Shown here piece by piece: positions 1-4,554 of a stretch of 9,256 nucleotides of DNA. Position 1 is the stretch's first letter. Every line of letters begins with the position of its first letter. A model generated the notes under the pieces. That model saw nothing but the letters and a program-made list of their open reading frames with translations. It searched no databases and had not been told where the DNA came from. Where the stretch lies: assembly GCA_019416685.1 (NCBI GenBank), contig DXWV01000107.1, forward strand, positions 68,503 through 77,758. Reading direction: 5' to 3'. The translations under genes were made by a program, and so were the position numbers. The DNA comes from Bacteroides sp. (GTDB lineage Bacteria; Bacteroidota; Bacteroidia; Bacteroidales; Bacteroidaceae).

Positions 1-1
1 T

Positions 2-862
2 CCCAGCTATTATCCATCCGGCATAATGGATAGAAAGCCTTATACAAACTATCCGTTCGGGTTGGGTGGAAAAGAGTTCATAAGTACGAATTATCTGGAT
101 GAGTATTTCTTTGACGCGCGTACAATGTATGCCATCATGAACCGTTTTAATCAGGTAGATCCACTATGTGAGAAGTATTATTCGGTGAGTCCGTATGCGT
201 ATTGTAATAATAACCCAGTAAATTGTTTTGATCCTGATGGAAAAGATTGGTATAGGGTACAAAATAAATATGGGGAATGGGAATATAAATATGCTGATGA
301 TATTCATTCTCAAAATGATTTAAACAAAATAGCTGGGAACGGGATATACTTAGGAAAAACACATACAGAGAGTAATACCTATTATAGTTTATTTGGAAGC
401 CAAATAGCCGCAAATTCATTTGAAGGTATTATTTATCAAAAAGTAGATGCAGCTATAATTAAAGAGGCAAATGCAAGGCTGGAAAAAGCAAATAATTGGG
501 AATCTGAAGGTATTGGAAGTCCGACTACAGATTTCTCCGTTTCAGGAATGAGTTACAAAGATACTGAATATTTAGGGATGGATACACACAGAAATGAGTA
601 TTCAATTAACTATGAAAATAGTAGTAGTGGAGTATATCGAGTAGTAGGTGGAAAAAATTCCATGAAAGCATATATGGAGGATTGGATAGGTGATAAAGGT
701 ATGCCAAAACATATTGGAGGATGGCAGAATGGAAAAAAAATGTATCATCTTAGATTTCAAAATAAGAAAGGATTTGATATAGTCCACTTGCAGTATTCAC
801 AACAATCAGGATTTATATTATTACAAAAGTATAAGAATTTATTTGGAAGTAAAAAGAAATGA
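2..862 (+). CDS. Rhs/YD-repeat protein, C-terminal end with variable toxin-like tip (5' partial)
   Basis: The reading frame is open to the left window edge: codons before the ATG at 26 read PSYYPSGI, typical of Bacteroidales Rhs cores, so that ATG is internal and the gene begins outside the window. Counting from it, residues 9-72 are the end of the core, with YPFGLGGKEF, then DPLCEKYYSVSPYAYCNNNP and the DPDG junction at 69-72. In this family the core forms a shell around a C-terminal toxin that varies between strains. The tip here is about 206 residues. Its first part (to about 135, with YYSLFGSQ and IIYQKVDAAI) looks like a linker or pre-toxin segment. The last 75 or so, ending LLQKYKNLFGSKKK, would be the effector. 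I recognise no toxin family or catalytic motif. The stop overlaps the next gene, the presumed immunity protein. Toxin activity is inferred from architecture and context only. Confidence 0.85.
   Translation, partial: PSYYPSGIMDRKPYTNYPFGLGGKEFISTNYLDEYFFDARTMYAIMNRFNQVDPLCEKYYSVSPYAYCNNNPVNCFDPDGKDWYRVQNKYGEWEYKYADDIHSQNDLNKIAGNGIYLGKTHTESNTYYSLFGSQIAANSFEGIIYQKVDAAIIKEANARLEKANNWESEGIGSPTTDFSVSGMSYKDTEYLGMDTHRNEYSINYENSSSGVYRVVGGKNSMKAYMEDWIGDKGMPKHIGGWQNGKKMYHLRFQNKKGFDIVHLQYSQQSGFILLQKYKNLFGSKKK
859..862 (+). promoter_or_regulatory. ATGA stop-start overlap (translational coupling site)
   Basis: The start codon of the lipoprotein gene (859-861) overlaps the TGA stop of the Rhs gene (860-862). 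The A/G-rich run just before it, the last codons of the toxin tip, could aid re-initiation. Such overlap fits coupled synthesis of a toxin and its immunity protein, so I see no need for a separate promoter here. Confidence 0.75.
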
Positions 863-1602
863 AAAAGTATTTATTGATAATATTGTTTCCCTTATGGGGC
901 TTGTTTAGTTGCAAAAGTTCCTTACCTGATTCCGAACAGGCTAATTATACTTCTCGTGATGTAATATATGATATGTCACGATATATCAAAATGTATTACT
1001 GTAGATATTTGAAATATCCCGATAAAAAAGATCTTTACAACTATTGCTGGAGAATAACTAATAGTGCCAATGATTTTCGCTTTCAGTCTTTTGCTGACTA
1101 TGAAAAGGCTGGAAAAAGAAACACAAATGGAACAGGCGTGGAATCTCTTCTTAGCTTTCTTTCAAAAAATAATAAACATTTAATTTTCAAAAGAAAAGAT
1201 GGAACACTACAAGTTTTATGGAAAGGTAAAAAGGCTTTTTTAATAGACTATGATTATTGTAAAATGAAAGATAACTATCGTGAGCAAAAAGACTTTTATT
1301 GTTTATTTGATTCGCTTGGTGTTCCTGCACCAATGGATTTTGATGATGAAGAAGTTTTTTACGAGCTAAGAAAAAAAACTCGCCAAAAATATTATCCTAA
1401 TGAACAATCGCAATCTATATATAAAACGGTTCTTTTGAGATATAACAGAAACACAGGATATAAATCATATTGTCTCACAGATATTAGTATTTACAAAAAT
1501 AAATACTTAAAAGAGTTGGGATATGCATTAGATACATTTTTGTTAAATAGGGATATGCAAACGATACAATTTATAGTATCATTGGAAAATTCTTTTCAAT
1601 GA
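859..1602 (+). CDS. predicted lipoprotein, likely immunity protein for the upstream Rhs tip
   Basis: The protein has 247 residues. It begins with a lipoprotein signal peptide: basic MKKY, a hydrophobic stretch, then LFSC with the lipidated cysteine at residue 18. The mature part is rich in Tyr, Lys and Asp and has no further membrane segment, so it should be anchored in the envelope and exposed to the periplasm or surface. I recognise no named family. Its position directly after a variable Rhs tip, with an ATGA overlap, is the classic place for a cognate immunity protein. An envelope-anchored immunity protein would suggest that the toxin acts in the periplasm or on the envelope, but that is inference. 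Residues 210-246 reappear as a gene fragment at 4282-4395 with 32 of 37 identical, showing that a relative of this gene once lay further downstream. Confidence 0.75.
   Translation: MKKYLLIILFPLWGLFSCKSSLPDSEQANYTSRDVIYDMSRYIKMYYCRYLKYPDKKDLYNYCWRITNSANDFRFQSFADYEKAGKRNTNGTGVESLLSFLSKNNKHLIFKRKDGTLQVLWKGKKAFLIDYDYCKMKDNYREQKDFYCLFDSLGVPAPMDFDDEEVFYELRKKTRQKYYPNEQSQSIYKTVLLRYNRNTGYKSYCLTDISIYKNKYLKELGYALDTFLLNRDMQTIQFIVSLENSFQ
1484..1602 (+). repeat. direct repeat, copy 1 (3' end of the lipoprotein gene)
   Basis: This segment matches 4280-4395 at roughly 90% nucleotide identity by eye, opening with 31 identical bases (1484-1514 and 4280-4310). The two copies bracket the whole block of orphan toxin and immunity fragments. 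Shared immunity-gene tails of this kind could act as recombination sites for cassette exchange. Confidence 0.85.
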
Positions 1603-1651
1603 TTACTCGTATACTTACCCTATGTATGCTTGACTATCTAATATTATGTAG

Positions 1652-1774
1652 ATTAAAAACGTTCAAGTCGAGCGTAAAAACAAGAATGGCACTCCTGTTT
1701 CGAGAGAGCGAAAAGCCCTTGATGATGTAGAAAGAGCTACAGGAAAGCGCCCCGAATTTATTCCATATAATTAA
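1652..1774 (+). pseudogene. orphan toxin C-terminus fragment (40 codons, no start)
   Basis: From just after a TAG at 1649-1651, the frame reads 40 codons to a TAA at 1772-1774. It begins IKNVQVERKNKNGTPVSRER and ends ERATGKRPEFIPYN. There is no usable start codon. The balanced composition and protein-like character contrast with the AT-rich spacer around it, so I read it as the last part of a displaced Rhs toxin tip. The following gene (1836-2303) may be its old immunity partner. I cannot name the toxin family. The fragment is too short for confident assignment, and a chance open stretch cannot be fully excluded. Confidence 0.55.
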
Positions 1775-1835
1775 AAAAATAAAGATTATGTTATTATCTT
1801 AAATTAATTTTTACATTTTTTCTGAAGAGATACCT

Positions 1836-2303
1836 ATGATATTGCAATGGGCAATCGAGCATCAAATGTTGATTATTAAGAATCCGGTTTTCAATTTGAA
1901 TGATATATTTATAACAGATACATCTGAGAATGGATCGCATCAAGCACTTCTGACCCTGAATAAATGGGCTAACCTTTTTAATTTTGAGTATTATGAGAAA
2001 CCAAATTGCTATTTGTTAGATAAAGAAAAAGAATTAATTATTGAATTCACATATTCTTTTTTAAGGGATAATGGTGAATTACCCTGTTCTCGTTTTTTCT
2101 TTACCAAACAGTATTATGACCGTCAATCCCGGTCTTTTGTAAAGAAAAATAAAGAGTACGTAAAGTGGGCAATGAAAGTGTATCGTGATTTCAAGAAACG
2201 TTTTTTAGTGAGGTATGAGACCAACCCAGGATACATAGATTATGTGACTCCTTTATCTGTGGAAAAATATCAAAAGAAAGAAATATCTTTTGCATACAAT
2301 TGA
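1836..2303 (+). CDS. hypothetical protein, possible orphan immunity protein
   Basis: The 155-residue protein has no signal peptide or membrane segment, so it is probably cytoplasmic. It is rich in aromatic and charged residues, including KPNCYLLDKEKELIIEFTYS near 57-76 and a basic stretch around KVYRDFKKRFLVRYE. I do not recognise a family. The ATG at 1836 follows GAAGAGATACCT, which may help initiation. The frame is open further upstream, back to the TAA at 1800-1802, without another ATG, so some N-terminal sequence may have been lost. Size, lack of a secretion signal and position behind a toxin-tip scrap (1652-1774) suggest an immunity protein left behind after cassette replacement. No promoter is visible close by; it may rely on read-through from the Rhs transcript. 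Confidence 0.55.
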   Translation: MILQWAIEHQMLIIKNPVFNLNDIFITDTSENGSHQALLTLNKWANLFNFEYYEKPNCYLLDKEKELIIEFTYSFLRDNGELPCSRFFFTKQYYDRQSRSFVKKNKEYVKWAMKVYRDFKKRFLVRYETNPGYIDYVTPLSVEKYQKKEISFAYN

Positions 2304-2326
2304 GCTTACCGGGGAAGACATTTATT

Positions 2327-2811
2327 ATGAATAATATGGAAACATTAGAGCAAAAAAAAGAAGATTGTTTGGGCGGAAATATTTGCCTGAATATCTTAAA
2401 GAATTGAGTCGATTGTTAGAACGAGAAGTGGAGCCTACTGAATTGTTATCTATCGTCGAGACTGATAAATTTATTAATTCAATCAGCCATTTCAAAGGGC
2501 AAGAGCCAGATTACAAAGAGATAATAAGGTTTTCCGACAAGACTTTTTTGACAACTATTTTATGTAATACTATTTTGGATTGGGAGATCCCTTATATGAT
2601 GTTTTTGTCACGTTCATTGGATTGTGGACTAATGAAAATCCCGTCTTTATCCTGTTTAAACTTTAATTTTAATGATGAACATGCTGGAATTATTATATTC
2701 ACACGTATTGATGGCGAAGACCGAATCTTATTAGATTATTATGAAGAACATTCAGAGCAAATGTTAGAGATAAATATTTATAAGAAAAAGATATTAGCAG
2801 AAAGTCAATAA
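2327..2811 (+). pseudogene. immunity-like gene with an apparent one-base frameshift at an A8 tract
   Basis: Two overlapping frames appear to be one gene. The 5' frame starts at ATG 2327 (second ATG at 2336) and reads MNNMETLEQKK before the A-run at 2352-2359. If translated on, it stops at 2405-2407. The 3' frame encodes FGRKYLPEYLKELSRLLERE onward to TAA 2809-2811, including LLDYYEEHSEQMLEINIYKK near the end. It has no ATG before its coding part, only a TTG at 2365. One extra A in the tract would join both into a 161-residue protein, a usual size for cytoplasmic immunity proteins. The options are a true frameshift mutation, slippage at the A-run restoring the frame, a sequencing error, or initiation at TTG 2365 giving 148 residues. 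I recognise no family. Position in the array suggests an orphan immunity gene. Confidence 0.6.
2352..2359 (+). other. A8 homopolymer, possible slippage site
   Basis: The run of eight A sits in codons CAA AAA AAA of the upstream frame, so A AAA AAA is available as a -1 slippery heptamer. A -1 shift, or addition of one A during transcription or replication, moves ribosomes into the long downstream frame. No clear stimulatory hairpin was found just downstream, so programmed frameshifting is unproven. Confidence 0.4.
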
Positions 2812-2847
2812 CTGTCTTACCCTGCATACTTACGTACGAAAAAATAA

Positions 2848-3084
2848 GTGGAAACTTTTACAGAAAACAGCTATGGTACCCGAACAGGTATATTACAGAA
2901 TAGAACACTTTTTGATATGAAAACTCAAACAGATCATGAGACGACATATACGCATGAAGTTTACGGAAATAAAAACTCAAGTTTTGGTAAGGTCTTTTCT
3001 GGAGTTGATAAAAACGTAACTCATATACCAACCTATGACGAAATGAAGCGTATATGGAGTGGAATAGCTATAAAAACTAAATAA
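2848..3084 (+). pseudogene. probable orphan toxin C-terminal fragment
   Basis: This frame of 78 codons opens right after a TAA (2845-2847), and its only early start is a GTG at 2848. The product begins VETFTENSYGTRTGILQNRT and ends HIPTYDEMKRIWSGIAIKTK. It has no signal peptide or hydrophobic stretch. Lacking a good start and lying 27 bases before an intact small gene of immunity size (3112-3498), it looks like the remaining 3' part of a toxin whose upstream part was lost when the cassette was displaced. I do not recognise the fold. It could instead be a small gene using GTG, but the compact polar C-terminus and context favour a fragment. Confidence 0.45.
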
Positions 3085-3111
3085 AGTTGTATCACTCAAT
3101 ACTAAAACAAA

Positions 3112-3498
3112 ATGAAAAAACTTGTTTATAAAAACAGAGAAATAGATCATCTCATTTTAGATGAAAGTTTTATTAACGGATTTAAGTGGATTGATGATAA
3201 TGATGGTCACCCTACTAATCTGGAGATTGATATAGACTGGAATGGACAAGAAAATATGTGTAACGACTTTGATTTCATGTCGATTAAAACGCATATTTGT
3301 TTTTCTTTGGTTATTGAAGCAAAATTTTGCTTTGAATTTAAAGCTCCTTATACAATAGGAGGATTGGAGATAACATCTTTTTCTTATAACTATGATGACA
3401 ATAGACGACTTTATACTATAGAGTTTAAATTTGATTTTTCTCCAGTAGGTTATATAAGATTTAATTATCTTGATTTTTATTTTGAGATTATTGAATAG
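3112..3498 (+). CDS. small hypothetical protein, intact member of a three-copy immunity-like family
   Basis: The 128-residue protein starts MKKLVYKNREIDHL and has no signal peptide (the N-terminus is charged, not hydrophobic), so it is likely cytoplasmic. Alternating hydrophobic and polar residues, many Phe and Tyr, and segments such as LEIDIDWNGQE (42-52) and YTIEFKFDFSPVGYIRFNYL (101-120) suggest a mainly beta fold. The IDWNGQ motif and the C-terminal beta segments recur in two damaged copies just downstream. I cannot match it to a named Imm family. It follows a probable toxin fragment by 27 bases, so it may be that toxin's former immunity protein, kept as orphan defence. It is the only undamaged copy of the three and so the best candidate for a working product. 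Confidence 0.65.
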   Translation: MKKLVYKNREIDHLILDESFINGFKWIDDNDGHPTNLEIDIDWNGQENMCNDFDFMSIKTHICFSLVIEAKFCFEFKAPYTIGGLEITSFSYNYDDNRRLYTIEFKFDFSPVGYIRFNYLDFYFEIIE

Positions 3499-3566
3499 TC
3501 ATACATTATATCAATGGTTCGTTAAACTTCAAAAAACAGTTTGGAATACCATGATTTAAATTCGAG

Positions 3567-3922
3567 ATGATTTACAAAAACAAAGAGATTGATTCTATTA
3601 ATTTAAATAAAAGTGGCATTGTTGCCATGGCTTGGACGAGTGATAATGAAATCGATTTTGAGACGATAATAGATTGGAATGGGTAAGAAAATCTAAAGAA
3701 TGAATACGATTTTCATATATCAAGACAAAGATAGTATTTGAATTTGTTACCAATTTAAGCATTCAAATTGATAGTAAAGGATTTATGGGTGCATTAGAAA
3801 TTTACGATTTTTCTTATATAAAACGGGAAGACAATACTTATAATATTACTTTCCGATTTGAACTTAGCCAGAAAGGTTTTATTAACTTGGACTGCGTTGG
3901 ATTCTCTTTTGTTATTTACTGA
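3567..3922 (+). pseudogene. second copy of the 3112-3498 family, broken by nonsense and frameshift
   Basis: The frame from ATG 3567 reads MIYKNKEIDSINLNK and reaches IIDWNG, then a TAA at 3684-3686. The intact paralog has CAA (Gln of IDWNGQ) at this point, so a single C-to-T change explains the stop. Homology continues in frame as ENLKNEYDFHIS. A one-base loss near 3717-3722 then shifts the frame, which resumes as TKIVFEFVTNLSIQIDSKGF and runs to FSFVIY and a TGA at 3920-3922. The restored protein would align with the intact copy along nearly its whole length. Two independent lesions make it unlikely to produce a full protein. Confidence 0.85.
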
Positions 3923-3938
3923 AATTTATACCATCATT

Positions 3939-4133
3939 ATGGCAAAAAACATCTATAGAAACGAAGAAGTTGATTCTATTATCATAAATGAAAGTACTAT
4001 TGAATCTATAAGTTGGTTAGGATTACGTGGACTAGATCTAAAAATAATAATAGATTGGAATGGACAAGAGGATTTGAAAAATGACTATAACTTTCCAAGA
4101 AACTGTTTTGATTTTTATTCGGAGCTTATTTAG
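3939..4133 (+). pseudogene. third copy of the 3112-3498 family, truncated after the DWNGQ motif
   Basis: ATG 3939 opens a 64-codon frame beginning MAKNIYRNEEVDSIIINEST, closely matching the N-terminal half of the two upstream copies and including KIIIDWNGQEDLKNDYNF. Similarity ends near base 4094. The remaining codons (PRNCFDFYSELI) are foreign sequence read to a TAG. The C-terminal half of the family is missing, so the protein would probably not fold normally. The frame can be extended upstream to an ATG at 3858, but that part overlaps the end of the second copy in another frame and is not homologous, so 3939 is the ancestral start. Spacing from the second copy is 16 bases. Confidence 0.75.
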
Positions 4134-4279
4134 TCTTACTTTTTGTTTAGCTGCGGCTTTGTTTTTAGGGGCATAGCGGGCTATGTGACTAAAAACAAAG
4201 TTGTAGATAAGCGAAAAAGAAGGCTGAAGAAGCCCGAGATGAAGCAAAAAGGATTCTTCATAAAAATCAAAACGGTTTC
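4095..4279 (+). pseudogene. decayed scrap resembling a membrane segment plus charged helix
   Basis: No frame is open across this stretch, but three frames in succession give protein-like sequence: a hydrophobic segment ending TFCLAAALFLGA (to the TAG at 4174-4176), then AGYVTKNKVVDK, then AKKKAEEARDEAKRILHKNQ (4211-4270). Two single-base additions, near 4174 and 4210, would link them into one membrane anchor followed by a lysine/glutamate-rich helix, a common small-protein layout. The piece has no clear start of its own, because the truncated paralog runs into it. It ends where the immunity-tail repeat begins at 4280. I cannot name the parent gene. The reconstruction across frames is my inference. 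Confidence 0.4.
4157..4200. repeat. 12-bp perfect inverted repeat with nested 5-bp stem
   Basis: CTTTGTTTTTAG (4157-4168) pairs perfectly with CTAAAAACAAAG (4189-4200). Within the 20-base interval, CATAG (4172-4176) pairs with CTATG (4181-4185) around a four-base loop. There is no T-run after either arm, so it is not a standard intrinsic terminator. It lies inside the decayed membrane-protein-like scrap and near a recombination junction. Confidence 0.7.
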
Positions 4280-4281
4280 TT

Positions 4282-4395
4282 AGTATTTACAAAAATAAAT
4301 ACTTAAAAGAATTAGCATATGCTTTAGATATATTTTTGTTACATAGGGATATGCAAACAATACAATTTATAGTATCAGTGGAAAACGTTTTTTAG
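4282..4395 (+). pseudogene. 3' fragment of a second lipoprotein-type immunity gene (direct repeat, copy 2)
   Basis: The frame reads SIYKNKYLKELAYALDIFLL and on through MQTIQFIVSVENVF to TAG 4393-4395. It matches residues 210-246 of the lipoprotein encoded at 859-1602 with 32 of 37 identical. The stop falls one codon earlier than in copy 1. There is no start codon or signal peptide; the sequence just before 4280 is unrelated to the lipoprotein gene. This is the remaining tail of a paralogous or ancestral immunity gene. Its place at the far end of the remnant block suggests that it marks the boundary of an exchanged segment. It is too short to function as an immunity protein. Confidence 0.85.
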
Positions 4396-4554
4396 GAATA
4401 TTCCAGTAAATAGCCTTGATACTATACACAACATTGTGTGAATGAGAACTACAGAATGCAATCCTACCGGGAATCAGATAATATCCCGATAAGATATCCT
4501 CTTTCCTCAGTATGAAACAAAATATGCCCCAGTACTTTATTTATCAGCAGCTTA

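Noticed and set aside
147..787. Minus-strand open frames opposite the Rhs tip
   Set aside because: They are antisense to a clear coding region, with low-complexity Tyr/Ile/His-rich products.
1614..2821. CTTACC found shortly after three stop codons (1614-1619, 2305-2310, 2816-2821)
   Set aside because: The motif is only six bases, with variable distance to the stops and no extended similarity; chance is a sufficient explanation.
3858..3938. N-terminal extension of the truncated third paralog from ATG 3858
   Set aside because: It overlaps the homologous end of the second copy in a different frame, and the paralog similarity starts at ATG 3939.
4081..4176. 31-codon frame starting at ATG 4081 as the true start of a membrane protein
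   Set aside because: The ATG falls within sequence still homologous to the paralog family in another frame (to about 4094), so it is probably coincidental.
4331..4338. TATTTTTG as a plus-strand -7 promoter element
   Set aside because: It lies inside the immunity-tail fragment, has no -33 TTTG at the right distance, and faces convergent genes.
4468..4488. CGGGA/TCCCG inverted repeat between the converging halves as a terminator
   Set aside because: It has only five pairs with an 11-base loop and no T-run on either strand.
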